Shown here: one piece after another, positions 51,548-61,717 of the stretch | Layout: the number at the start of each line of letters is the position of its first letter | Numbering within the stretch: the stretch's first letter is position 1 | Assembly (NCBI RefSeq): GCF_029894125.1 | Contig: NZ_JARXYZ010000012.1 | Coordinates: 124,001 to 188,000 of the forward strand | DNA from: Kitasatospora sp. MAA19 | GTDB lineage: Bacteria > Actinomycetota > Actinomycetes > Streptomycetales > Streptomycetaceae | Length of the DNA stretch: 64,000 nt | Reading direction: 5' to 3' | Position numbers and translations under genes: made by a program | The notes under the pieces: model-generated | The model's input: the letters and a program-made list of their open reading frames with translations, nothing else | What the model was told of the DNA's origin: nothing | Database searches by the model: none

Positions 51548-51564
51548 TTGACGGCCTCCTGACA
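51548..51564 (-). promoter_or_regulatory. 17-nt shared motif, copy 1 (uspA side)
   Basis: On the minus strand TGTCAGGAGGCCGTCAA, 134 nt upstream of the uspA ATG. Same pattern as the two copies at 53951-53967 and 54052-54068: TGTCAG, 5-6 purine-rich nt, (T/C)GTCAA with an 11-nt period. Confidence 0.5.
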
Positions 51565-51573
51565 GCCGCCGGG

Positions 51574-53811
<2,238 letters not shown>

Positions 53812-53950
53812 CGTCTCGGGGGACCTTCCGGGCCGCCCCGAAGCGGCGGGACGGCGTGCTCGGTGGCGACGGGGACGGCGCACAGCCCACCATCGGATCC
53901 CTGCCCGTCATGCACCTCTTGACGCGGGCTTGGCGCTGGGGCGGGCGTCC

Positions 53951-53967
53951 TTGACAGCTCTCTGACA
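53951..53967 (-). promoter_or_regulatory. 17-nt shared motif, copy 2 (kdpB side)
   Basis: On the minus strand TGTCAGAGAGCTGTCAA, 140 nt upstream of the kdpB start. The two half-sites are 11 nt apart, as for direct-repeat sites of OmpR-type regulators such as KdpE. Confidence 0.5.
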
Positions 53968-54051
53968 CGCGAGTCGATCAGCCGTTCGGGTGTGCGGGCG
54001 GCCGTTCGGGTGAGCCTCTGTGGCGGCGGATGCCGGGCGGGCGGCGGCGGA

Positions 54052-54068
54052 TGTCAGGAAGGCGTCAA
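54052..54068 (+). promoter_or_regulatory. 17-nt shared motif, copy 3 (lysA side)
   Basis: TGTCAGGAAGGCGTCAA on the plus strand, 118 nt before the GTG of the small gene at 54186. It points away from the kdpB copy. Confidence 0.5.
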
Positions 54069-54185
54069 GGACGCCCGGCGGCGCGTAGGCCACGCGTCAA
54101 GGCCCGGTGCGATCGGCGGCCGGTGGGGATCCACTGAATCGAGGGCCGCACCACGGCGGCCCGCCCGAGCCCCGAGGAGCCTCTC

Positions 54186-54389
54186 GTGAACAGCACGATC
54201 GCCACCGCCGTCGAGCAGCCGACGCGCCGCCTGGTCCGCCTGGTGTCCGCCGCCGGCCGCCAGGACCGCCAGGACGGCCAGGACCGCCAGGACGGCGCCG
54301 AGCCGCCGCATCCTGCGCCCGCGGCCACGGTCGGCCACGACCGCGGTCGCCCGGCGCACTGCCGGATCGCGATGCATTTCGAGGACTGA
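54186..54389 (+). CDS. Small hypothetical protein upstream of lysA
   Basis: 67 residues from GTG 54186 with GAGGAG at good spacing. MNSTIATAVEQPTRRLVRLV is followed by a Gln-Asp-rich region from tandem 9-nt repeats (CAGGACCGC and CAGGACGGC, about 54262-54297) and a hydrophilic tail ending in CRIAMHFED. No membrane helix or known domain was seen, so it is not KdpF. Its own motif copy and its ribosome-binding site support translation; it could also be a leader for lysA, which begins 41 bp later. Confidence 0.45.
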   Translation: MNSTIATAVEQPTRRLVRLVSAAGRQDRQDGQDRQDGAEPPHPAPAATVGHDRGRPAHCRIAMHFED

Positions 54390-54430
54390 CCGGCCCCCTG
54401 CACCCCGCCCCACCCCCTTGGAGTACCGCC

Positions 54431-55807
54431 ATGACCCAGCTCACCGCCCCGGCCTTCCCCGCCCCCTCGACCGCCCCTTCGACCGTCCCCTCGACCGCCC
54501 CCGCCGACGCGCTCGGCGGCCCCTGGCCGGCCTCGGCGCGGCCCGGTCCCGGCGGTGACGTGCTGGTCGGCGGGGTGGGGCTGGCGGAGGCCGCCGAGCG
54601 GTTCGGCACCCCGTTGTACGTCCTGGACGAGGCCGAGGTGCGGGGCCGCGCGCGGGCGTACCGGCGGGCGCTGCCGCACGCCGAGGTGCTGTACGCGGCC
54701 AAGGCCTTCCTGTGCAGCGCGATGGCGGACTGGGTGGCCGAGGAGGGGCTGGGCCTGGACGTGTGCTCCTCCGGCGAGCTGTGGCTGGCCGCCTCGGCCG
54801 GCTTCCCGGCGCAGCGGATCCTGCTGCACGGCAACGCCAAGTCCCCGGAGGAGCTGCGGCTGGCCCGGCGGCTGCGGGTGGGGCGGATCGTGATCGACGG
54901 CCCGGCCGAGATCGCCCGGCTGGCCGCGCTGGTGGCCGCCGACACCCCGCAGCGGGTGCTGGTCCGGGTGGTGCCGGGGATCGCGGCCGGGCACCACGCG
55001 GCGGTGCGGACGGGCGTGGGCGGACAGAAGTTCGGCTTCCCGATCGAGGGCGGGGACGCGGCCGACGCGATCGCCCGGGTGCTGGATCAGCCCGGGCTCG
55101 AACTGGCCGGTCTGCACTGCCACCTGGGCTCGCAGATCACCGAGGTGGAGCCGTACCTGCAGGCGGTGGACGCGCTGGTGCGCCTGCTCGCGGAGATCCG
55201 GGCGCAGCACGGCGTGGAACTGCCCGAGCTGGACCTCGGAGGGGGCCACGGCATCCGCTACCTGCCGGGGGACGCCGAGCTGGACGTCGCCGACTTCGCG
55301 GTGCGGGTGACCGACCGGCTGGCGGTGCGCTGCGCCGAGGCGGGCCTGGAGGTGCCGCGCCTGATCGTCGAGCCGGGCCGCGCGGTGGCCGGGCCGGCCG
55401 CGGTGGCGGTGTACCGGGTGCTGTCGGTGAAGCACACCGCGGACGGCCACTGCTTCGCCGCCGTGGACGGCGGGATGAGCGACAACCCGCGCCCGGCGCT
55501 GTACGGATCGCCGTACAGCGTCCGGCTGGTGGGCCGCCGCTCGGAGGCGGGCGCCGCCCGGGTGGACGTGGTGGGCCGCCACTGCGAGGCCGGCGACGTG
55601 CTGGTGCGCGACGCCGTCCTGCCCGCCGACCTGCGGCCGGGCGACCTGCTGGCCGTCCCGGCGACCGGGGCCTACCAGCTGTCGATGGCGTCGGGCTACA
55701 ACCTGGTCGGCCGCCCCGCCGTGGCCGCGGTGAAGGACGGCCGGGCCCGGCTGCTGATCCGCCGCGAGACGGTGGAGGACTTCCGCCTGCGCGAGGTCGG
55801 GAGGTAG
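54431..55807 (+). CDS. lysA: Diaminopimelate decarboxylase
   Basis: 458 residues from ATG 54431. PLP fold III decarboxylase: lysine in EVLYAAKAFLCSAMADWVAE, CSSGELWLAASAGFPAQRIL, HGNAKSPEELRLA, KFGFPIEGGD, LAGLHCHLGSQITEVEPYLQ, GGGHGIRYLPGD, EPGRAVAGPAAVAVYRVLSV, HCEAGDVLVRDAVLPADLRP and GAYQLSMASGYN. It converts meso-diaminopimelate to lysine. It has an N-terminal Ser/Thr/Pro-rich extension of about 40 residues not seen in typical LysA. It stands alone with no other lysine genes nearby, so it may be a second copy. Confidence 0.93.
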   Translation: MTQLTAPAFPAPSTAPSTVPSTAPADALGGPWPASARPGPGGDVLVGGVGLAEAAERFGTPLYVLDEAEVRGRARAYRRALPHAEVLYAAKAFLCSAMADWVAEEGLGLDVCSSGELWLAASAGFPAQRILLHGNAKSPEELRLARRLRVGRIVIDGPAEIARLAALVAADTPQRVLVRVVPGIAAGHHAAVRTGVGGQKFGFPIEGGDAADAIARVLDQPGLELAGLHCHLGSQITEVEPYLQAVDALVRLLAEIRAQHGVELPELDLGGGHGIRYLPGDAELDVADFAVRVTDRLAVRCAEAGLEVPRLIVEPGRAVAGPAAVAVYRVLSVKHTADGHCFAAVDGGMSDNPRPALYGSPYSVRLVGRRSEAGAARVDVVGRHCEAGDVLVRDAVLPADLRPGDLLAVPATGAYQLSMASGYNLVGRPAVAAVKDGRARLLIRRETVEDFRLREVGR

Positions 55808-55837
55808 GTCTGCGCGGCGGTTCGCCATTCAGTTCTG

Positions 55838-55920
55838 AATTCATGGATGTGAACCAACGTCTCGGTGGATATCAGTCGATAACTGGACATAGCCAAAGCC
55901 CTCAATTCGTGGATGTGGAC
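55838..55920. promoter_or_regulatory. Paired operator boxes upstream of the sugar porter (IclR candidate sites)
   Basis: AATTCATGGATGTGAAC (55838-55854) and AATTCGTGGATGTGGAC (55904-55920) match at 15 of 17 positions and are 66 nt apart, six helix turns. The gATGTGRAC half recurs upstream of the IclR gene at 61508-61523. The region is AT-richer than average. Confidence 0.6.
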
Positions 55921-56010
55921 GAGAGGTCTTGACCGGTCAGTGGGTTGCCGCTTCACTCCCGGGTCAGGAGCACCGCCACCGGTCACTCACGAGACAGGGC
56001 GATCCCATCC

Positions 56011-57393
56011 ATGACCCAGAGCACCGCGTCCGCGGTGTCGTCATCGACACCGCGCAGCATCAATCCCGTGACGCTGTACGCCTTCGGCGCGCTCGGCGGC
56101 ATCCTGTTCGGCTACGACCTCGGTGTCATCGCGGGCATTCTGGTCGTCATATCCAAGACCTGGCAGCTGTCCGGCCTGGACAAGGGGGTCGTCACGGCGG
56201 CGCTGTCGGTCGGGGCGGTGCTCGGTGCGGGCCTCGCCGCCCGGCTGACCGGCCGGATCGGCCGCCGGCGCACCATCATGGTGGCCGGTGGCGTGGTCAT
56301 CCTGGGCACCCTGGCCTGCGCGCTGGCGCCGGGCTTCGGCTCGCTGGTGGCCTTCCGTACCGTCCTCGGGCTGGGCGTCGGCCTCTCGTCCGCGACCGTG
56401 CCCACCTACCTGTCCGAGCTGGCGCCGGCCAGGATCCGCGGTGCGATGGGCTCGCTCAACCAGATCTTCATCGTCAGCGGCATCCTGATCGCCTTCCTGG
56501 TCGACTACTGGCTCCAGCCGCACGGGCAGTGGCGCTGGATGTTCGCCGGCGCCCTGCTGCCCGCGGTGGTCCTGGTGGCCGGGCTGGCGTTCCTGCCGGA
56601 GACCCCGCGCTGGCTGGTGAACCTGGGCCGCGAGGACGAGGCCCGGGCCGTCCTGGCGGCCACCCACCCGGCGGACGAGATCGAGGCCGAACTGGCGTCC
56701 ATCCGCGAGGTCATCCGCCTGGACACCGGCCAGACCGCCTACCGGGTCCGGGAGTTGCTGGCGCCGTGGGTGCGTCCGATGCTCTTCGTCGCCCTGCTGC
56801 TCGCGATCGGCCAGCAGTTCAGCGGGGTCAACGCGATCAACGCGTACTTCCCGACCATGCTGGTCGCGCTCGGCCTCACCGCCAACACCGCGCTGCTCTC
56901 GGCGGTCGTCCTCGGCGTCACCAAACTGGCCTTCACCGCCTGGGTGGTCTTCGTGGTGGACCGCTGGGGCCGCAAGCCGCTGCTGCTGATCGGCAACGTG
57001 GTGATGGTGGTGACCCTCGCCCTGGCCGGCTGGGTGGTGACCCACGTCCACGACAAGGGCACCCTCGGCGTGCTGACCGTGGTGCTGCTGGTGCTGTACC
57101 TGGCCGGGTACGAACTGGGGTGGGGTGCGGTGGTCTGGGTGATGATGGCGGAGGTCTTCCCGCTGAAGGCGCGCGGCGCGGGGATGGGCGTGGCCTCCGT
57201 CGTGCTGTGGGCGGCGACCGGTGTGATCACGGCCGTCTACCCGATCATGTCCGACGGCAACCATCTGGGCGTCGGCGGGTCGATGTACGTCTTCGCCGGG
57301 GTCAACGTGGTGCTCCTGGTCCTCACCACGTGGCTGGTCCCGGAGACCAAGGGCCGCAGCCTGGAACAGATCGAAATCGGCCTGCGCCACTGA
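56011..57393 (+). CDS. MFS sugar porter, probably for uronates
   Basis: 460 residues from ATG 56011. It has twelve helices with sugar-porter signatures: FGALGGILFGYDLGVIAGIL, GRIGRRRTIMVAGG, VPTYLSELAPARIRGAMGSL, LPETPRWLVNLGREDEARAV, AIGQQFSGVNAINAYFPTML, VVDRWGRKPLLLIGN and WLVPETKGRSLEQIE. Sugar/H+ symporter family. It is first in the polyuronate island, behind two operator boxes and in front of the uronate dehydrogenase gene on the other strand. Glucuronate or galacturonate is the inferred substrate. Confidence 0.9.
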   Translation: MTQSTASAVSSSTPRSINPVTLYAFGALGGILFGYDLGVIAGILVVISKTWQLSGLDKGVVTAALSVGAVLGAGLAARLTGRIGRRRTIMVAGGVVILGTLACALAPGFGSLVAFRTVLGLGVGLSSATVPTYLSELAPARIRGAMGSLNQIFIVSGILIAFLVDYWLQPHGQWRWMFAGALLPAVVLVAGLAFLPETPRWLVNLGREDEARAVLAATHPADEIEAELASIREVIRLDTGQTAYRVRELLAPWVRPMLFVALLLAIGQQFSGVNAINAYFPTMLVALGLTANTALLSAVVLGVTKLAFTAWVVFVVDRWGRKPLLLIGNVVMVVTLALAGWVVTHVHDKGTLGVLTVVLLVLYLAGYELGWGAVVWVMMAEVFPLKARGAGMGVASVVLWAATGVITAVYPIMSDGNHLGVGGSMYVFAGVNVVLLVLTTWLVPETKGRSLEQIEIGLRH

Positions 57394-57471
57394 GACACGG
57401 ACGGGCCCCGGCCTGCCCCGGCCGCCGTGTTCGTCCGGCGGGCGGGGCGAGCCGGGGCGCCGCGCGTCCGG

Positions 57472-58326
57472 TCAGCGGGGGGCGTGGCCCTGGCGGGGCG
57501 GGAGGCTGGTCACGGGGGCTCCGCAGAGGTGGTCGGCGTCGAGGTCGGGGAAGGTGAAGCGCCCTCCCAGGTGGGCGAGGACGGGGTCGTCGGCGGCGGG
57601 CTGTCCGTGGGCGGCGAGGACGGCGCCGGCGTGGACCTCGGCGTCGTCGACGGGGGCGTAGCCGAGCGCGCGGGCCTCGTCGAGGGAGACCCAGCCGCCC
57701 CTGGTGTTGGGGGAGACGCCGTACACGATCCGGTAACCGGGGTGCTCGACGGCGAGGCAGGCCTCCAGCAGGCGGGCGCAGTCGTCGGGGGAGAGCCAGG
57801 TGGAGAGGGCGCGGGGGTCGGGCGGCTCGGCGAAGCAGGTCATGATGCGGATGCAGATGACGTCCAGTCCGTACCGGTGGTGGTAGAGCGCGCCGAGTGC
57901 CTCGCCGGCCACCTTCGAGACGCCGTAGTACGTGTCGGGCAGGGGCGGGGTGGCGGCGGTGAGCGGGTACTCGGCGGGGGTGCGGAAGCCGACGGCGTGG
58001 TTGGACGAGGCGAACACGACCCGGTGGACGCCGGCGCGGCGGGCGGCCTCGAAGACCGTGTGGGTGCCGTTGATGTTGACGTCGAGGATCCGCTCCCAGG
58101 GCGCTTCGAGGGAGATCCCGCCGAGGTGGATCACGGCGTCGACCCCTTCGCAGGCCGCCCGCATCGCGACCGGGTCGGTGACCGAGGCCTGGACGAACTC
58201 CTCGCCCTCGCCCGGTTCGAGGGCGACGAGGTCGAGCAGCCGGAGGGTGCGGCCGGGCCGAGCCAGCCGCGGCCGGATCAGGGTGCCGACGCCGCCTGCC
58301 GCGCCGGTGACGAGGATTAGGGACAC
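57472..58326 (-). CDS. Uronate dehydrogenase (NAD-dependent SDR)
   Basis: 284 residues from GTG 58326 with AGGGAG 6 nt upstream. Extended SDR: LILVTGAAGGVGTLIRPRLA, LLDLVALEPGEGEEFVQASV, VDAVIHLGGISLEAPWERIL, VFASSNHAVGFRTPAEYPLT and YYGVSKVAGEALGALYHHRY with Tyr/Lys. The SSNHAVG and LGGIS segments match bacterial uronate dehydrogenases, which oxidise glucuronate or galacturonate to the aldarolactone. It fits the 5-dehydro-4-deoxyglucarate dehydratase encoded divergently next to it. Confidence 0.85.
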   Translation of the reverse strand: MSLILVTGAAGGVGTLIRPRLARPGRTLRLLDLVALEPGEGEEFVQASVTDPVAMRAACEGVDAVIHLGGISLEAPWERILDVNINGTHTVFEAARRAGVHRVVFASSNHAVGFRTPAEYPLTAATPPLPDTYYGVSKVAGEALGALYHHRYGLDVICIRIMTCFAEPPDPRALSTWLSPDDCARLLEACLAVEHPGYRIVYGVSPNTRGGWVSLDEARALGYAPVDDAEVHAGAVLAAHGQPAADDPVLAHLGGRFTFPDLDADHLCGAPVTSLPPRQGHAPR

Positions 58327-58390
58327 GGTGAACTCCCTTGCCTGGCTTGTCTGGATGGGGGCGCCGCCCATGCTCACAGAGGATCAGGCC

Positions 58391-58505
58391 GTTCACAAGA
58401 AAGGCTGATGTTCAGGTACAGGAACGCCGGGTGCCTTGACCGCCACTCGGCCCGAACCTACGCTGGACGCGTTCATATTCATGTACGCGGTTCGTGAATC
58501 TGAAG
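58391..58505. promoter_or_regulatory. Divergent promoter with GTTCAC-like boxes
   Basis: Between the uronate dehydrogenase and the dehydratase: GTTCACAAGA (58391), GTTCAGGTACAGGAAC (58410-58425, imperfect palindrome) and GGTTCGTGAATCTGAAG (58489-58505), the last weakly like the 55904 box. Probably IclR-bound, with lower confidence than the porter site. Confidence 0.4.
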
Positions 58506-58516
58506 GGATCGGCCCA

Positions 58517-59452
58517 GTGCCCGCACCCGCCGGCAACTCCCCGCTCGCCGACCGCCTGGACGGCCTGCTGTTCTTCCCCGTGACCGCCTTCGACCGTGAC
58601 GGCGGTTTCGACCCCGGTGGCTACCGGCACCATCTGGAGGCGCGGCTGGCGGACGGCCCCGCCGCGGTCTTCGCCGCCTGCGGCACCGGCGAGTTCCCCG
58701 CCCTCGCCCCCGCCGAGTACGAGCGCTGCGTCGCCGTCGCGGTGGCGGCCGCCGCCGGCCGCGTCCCGGTGATCTCCGGCACCGGCTACGGCACCGCGCT
58801 CGCCCGCGAGTACGCCGCCGCCGCCGAACGGGCCGGCGCCGACGGCCTGTTGGTGCTCCCGCCGGAGGGTGTCGACGGCGGGCAGGAGGGACTCGCCCGC
58901 CACTACGAGGCGCTGGCGGCCGGCACCGGACTGGACCTGATCCTCTACCAGCGGGGCCACCTGGCCTTCGAGCCCGCGACCGTGGCCCGACTGGCCGAGG
59001 TGCCCACCGTCATCGGCCTCAAGGACGGTCGCGGCGACCTCGACCTGATGCTCCGGATCGTCAGCGCGGTGCGCACCGCGGACCGGCCGGACTTCCGCTT
59101 CTTCAACGGCATGCCGACCGCGGAGATGACCCAGCTCGCCTACCGGGCGATCGGGGTGCCGCTCTACTCCTCGGCGATCTTCTGCTTCGCCCCCGATCTC
59201 GCGCTCGCCTTCCACCGGGCGTTCGACAAGGAGGACACGGCCACCCTGGCCACCCTGGTCGACGTCTTCCTGCGCCCCTACGTCGAGTTGCGGCGCCGGC
59301 GCCCCGGCTACGCGGTCTCCCTGGTCAAGGCCGCGACCCGGGCCGCCGGGCACCCGGTGGGCACCGTGCGGGCGCCGCTCGCCGAGCCCGAGCCCGAGCA
59401 CGTGCGCGCCCTGCGCGACCTGGTCGACCGCGCCCGTGAGGTGCTCGCTTGA
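58517..59452 (+). CDS. 5-dehydro-4-deoxyglucarate dehydratase
   Basis: 311 residues from GTG 58517 with GAAGGG upstream. DapA-like TIM barrel: DGLLFFPVTAFDRDGGFDPG, AACGTGEFPALAPAEYERCV, ISGTGYGTALAREYAAAAER, LILYQRGHLAF with Tyr, and Schiff-base Lys in VIGLKDGRGDLDLMLRI. These match KdgD rather than dihydrodipicolinate synthase. It dehydrates and decarboxylates 5-dehydro-4-deoxy-glucarate to alpha-ketoglutarate semialdehyde. The next gene begins at its stop (TTGA), so they are coupled. Confidence 0.9.
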   Translation: MPAPAGNSPLADRLDGLLFFPVTAFDRDGGFDPGGYRHHLEARLADGPAAVFAACGTGEFPALAPAEYERCVAVAVAAAAGRVPVISGTGYGTALAREYAAAAERAGADGLLVLPPEGVDGGQEGLARHYEALAAGTGLDLILYQRGHLAFEPATVARLAEVPTVIGLKDGRGDLDLMLRIVSAVRTADRPDFRFFNGMPTAEMTQLAYRAIGVPLYSSAIFCFAPDLALAFHRAFDKEDTATLATLVDVFLRPYVELRRRRPGYAVSLVKAATRAAGHPVGTVRAPLAEPEPEHVRALRDLVDRAREVLA

Positions 59453-60756
59453 GCGGCGGCGCGGCACCGCTGCGCCCGAGTGACGGCGCGGCACCGTTCG
59501 ACCTGAGCGGCGGCGCGCCGCCGGGTCGCCGTCCCGAGGTGGGCGGCTACCTCTACCCCTGGGACGTGGACGGGGACCCGGCCTTCGCCGACCGCCTGGC
59601 CGGCCTCGGTATCCGCCGGGTGGCCGTCGCCGCGGCCTACCACAGCGTGCGGGCGCTGACCCCGCACCATCCGCGCCACAAGGTGGTCACCGCGGCCCAT
59701 GCCGCCGTGTACTACCGTCCGGACCCGGCCCGTTGGGAGGGGACCGGGCGCCTGCGCCCGGTCGAGGCCCCCGGGGTGCCCGGGTCCTTCGGCCGGGCCG
59801 CCGATGCGCTGGTCGAGGCCGGGGTGGAGGTCTACGCCTGGACCGTGCTGGCGCACGCCCAGCGGCTGGGCGAGGCCCGTCCCGAGGCCGCCGTGGTCAA
59901 CGCCTACGGCGACCGCTACCCGTGGGCGCTGTGCGTCGCCAACCCGCTGGTCCAGCAGTACTGCGCCACCCTCGCCGCCGAGGTCGCCGGACAACCGGGC
60001 CTGGCGGGCTTGGAGTTGGAGTCCTGCGGCTGGTACGGCTTCGACCACCTGCACGCCCACGACAAGGCGGCCGGGATCGTCCTGCCACCCTCCGCCCGGC
60101 TGCTGTTCTCGCTCTGCTTCTGCCCGAGCTGCCGGCACGCCTACCGGGCCGCCGGAGCCGAACCGCGGGCGCTGCGCGCGGCCGTCCGGGCGGCCCTGGA
60201 CCCGGTGTTCGCCGGGGCCGCCCCCGATGCCGCACTCGACGCGGAGCCGTACGCGGCGGTGGTCCGGATGCGGGTCGCCGCCGCCACCCGGCTGCGGGAA
60301 CTGGCGGTGGCGGCGGTCCGGCGGGAGCGGCCCGGGCTGCCGGTCCTGCTGCACGCCCAGCCCGACCCGCTCGGCTTCGGCCCCTCGCCCGGCCTGGACC
60401 CCGCCGACGCCTTCGCCCCGGCCGACGGGCCGGTCCTGCTCGCCACCGTCCGCTCCGCGGCGGCGCTGGCGGCCGTCCGCGCCTACGCCGGTCCCGGCCG
60501 TCGGGTGGTGGCGACGGTCGGCGCCGTCGAGGGGCTGGGCGGCGACCGCTCCGACCTGTCCGACTGGTGCGCGGCGTTGGCCGGCGCCGGCGCGAGCGAA
60601 CTGCGCTTCTACCACCTGGGGTTGGCGTCGCGTACGGACCTGGCGGCGGTCCGGGACGCGGTGGCCGCCCTGCCCGCCCCGGCACAGTGCCTGCCCGACG
60701 GGCGGGGTCGGATCACAGGTGGCGGGTGGCCAGGTCGAGCCGCTCCTGCGCGGTGA
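59449..60756 (+). CDS. Unknown protein of the uronate island, possible glycoside-hydrolase-like barrel
   Basis: 435 residues from TTG 59449, overlapping the preceding stop; GTG 59539 is an alternative start. Features: GGYLYPWDVDGDPAFADRLA, RRVAVAAAYHSVRALTPHHP, GVEVYAWTVLAHAQRLGEAR, LAGLELESCGWYGFDHLHAH, LCFCPSCRHAYRAAGAEPRA. Beta/alpha spacing and acidic residues at strand ends suggest a TIM barrel. CFCPSC could bind zinc. There is no signal peptide, so it acts in the cytoplasm. The 3' end overlaps the convergent IclR gene by 44 bp. The role in uronate breakdown is only by context. Confidence 0.7.
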   Translation: MSGGAAPLRPSDGAAPFDLSGGAPPGRRPEVGGYLYPWDVDGDPAFADRLAGLGIRRVAVAAAYHSVRALTPHHPRHKVVTAAHAAVYYRPDPARWEGTGRLRPVEAPGVPGSFGRAADALVEAGVEVYAWTVLAHAQRLGEARPEAAVVNAYGDRYPWALCVANPLVQQYCATLAAEVAGQPGLAGLELESCGWYGFDHLHAHDKAAGIVLPPSARLLFSLCFCPSCRHAYRAAGAEPRALRAAVRAALDPVFAGAAPDAALDAEPYAAVVRMRVAAATRLRELAVAAVRRERPGLPVLLHAQPDPLGFGPSPGLDPADAFAPADGPVLLATVRSAAALAAVRAYAGPGRRVVATVGAVEGLGGDRSDLSDWCAALAGAGASELRFYHLGLASRTDLAAVRDAVAALPAPAQCLPDGRGRITGGGWPGRAAPAR

Positions 60757-61492
60757 GGAGGGCGTCGCGGATCATCTGCTCGCGTCCCGGGGTGAGCCGG
60801 GCGACCGGCACCGAGCAGCTGACCGCGTCGCGGGCCGGCCTGCGGTTGGGGACGGGGACCGCGAAGCAGCACAGCCCGGCCGTGTTCTCCTCCCGGTCGG
60901 TCGCGTAGCCGCGCTCGCGGATCGCGCGCAGGTCGTCGAGCAGAGCGGCGCGAGAGGTGTGGGAGTGCTCCGTCAGCGGCTCCAGCCGTTCCGGCAGCAG
61001 CCGCTCCACCTCCTCGTCGGTGTGGGTGGCGAGCAGGGCCTTGCCGAGCGCGGTCGAGTGCGCGGGGAGGCGGCGGCCGACCCGGGTGAACGGGCGCAGG
61101 TAGTGCTGGGAGGCGCGGGTGGCCAGGTAGACCACGTCGGTGCCGTCGAGGCGGGCGAGGTGGATGGTCTCGGAGGTCTCGTCGGCCAGCCGGTCGAGCG
61201 CCGGCCGGGTGGCCGCCACCACCTGGTCGCCGTCGATGTAGGACGTGCCGACCAGCAGGGCGCGGACGCCGATGCCGTAGCGGGTGCCGGTCAGGTCGGT
61301 CTCCACCCAGCCGAGGTCGACCAGGGTGCGCAGCAGCATGTACAGGCTGCTCTTCGGGTAGCCCAGTGCCTCCTGCACGTCGGCGAGGCTGTGCAGTCCG
61401 GCGTGCCCGGCGAAGTACTCCAGGAGCTTGACCGTGCGAACCGCGGACTTCACGTTCGCGCCGTCGGGTGCGGCGGGGCTCGGCTGCGCCAT
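60713..61492 (-). CDS. IclR-family regulator of the uronate island
   Basis: 259 residues from ATG 61492, preferred because AGGAAGG lies before it (GTG 61513 is upstream but sits inside an operator-like box). HTH: VKSAVRTVKLLEYFAGHAGL and SLADVQEALGYPKSSLYMLL, followed by the effector domain (IHLARLDGTDVVYLATRASQ, RPFTRVGRRLPAHSTALGKA, TAGLCCFAVPVPNRRPARDA). It probably represses the island until a uronate or aldarate intermediate is present. Operator-like boxes lie in its own promoter and before the porter. Confidence 0.92.
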   Translation of the reverse strand: MAQPSPAAPDGANVKSAVRTVKLLEYFAGHAGLHSLADVQEALGYPKSSLYMLLRTLVDLGWVETDLTGTRYGIGVRALLVGTSYIDGDQVVAATRPALDRLADETSETIHLARLDGTDVVYLATRASQHYLRPFTRVGRRLPAHSTALGKALLATHTDEEVERLLPERLEPLTEHSHTSRAALLDDLRAIRERGYATDREENTAGLCCFAVPVPNRRPARDAVSCSVPVARLTPGREQMIRDALLTAQERLDLATRHL

Positions 61493-61507
61493 CGGGACGA
61501 CCTTCCT

Positions 61508-61523
61508 GTTCACAGATGTGGAC
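61508..61523. promoter_or_regulatory. Operator-like box at the IclR start
   Basis: GTTCACAGATGTGGAC; shares gATGTGGAC exactly with the box at 55904-55920. It lies 15 nt upstream of the chosen ATG, so binding would block transcription or translation start (autoregulation). Confidence 0.55.
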
Positions 61524-61569
61524 GGGGTCCAATATAGCGCTGCCCTGGCAGGCTCAGGCTCTCCATGGC

Positions 61570-61586
61570 GTTCACAAGAGTGAATG
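61570..61586. promoter_or_regulatory. Second operator-like box between iclR and the lyase gene
   Basis: GTTCACAAGAGTGAATG contains the perfect palindrome TTCAC-AAGA-GTGAA. It lies in the divergent region between the IclR and lyase genes. Confidence 0.5.
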
Positions 61587-61717
61587 CTGTCCGGGTACTT
61601 GACCAGCCCTGCCGCTCGGCGCTGTCATGGGTGGTGCGTAGCTTCGCGCAGCTGAGTTCCAGTCATCTCGGCGACCCGCATCGCGTCCGGGTGGCCGGCC
61701 TGCCTCAAGGGAGCATC

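Larger units (their letters stand above)
53812..54185. other. Divergent regulatory region between kdpB and the small gene before lysA
   Basis: 374 bp with two outward-pointing copies of the 17-nt motif, each followed by the same GGACGCCCG run, so the core GTCAAGGACGCCCG occurs as a 14-nt inverted repeat about 110 nt apart. No gene is evident. The motif copies are listed separately. Confidence 0.5.

Noticed and set aside
54186..54389. The small gene before lysA as a KdpF subunit.
   Set aside because: It has no membrane helix and is on the other strand from kdpB.
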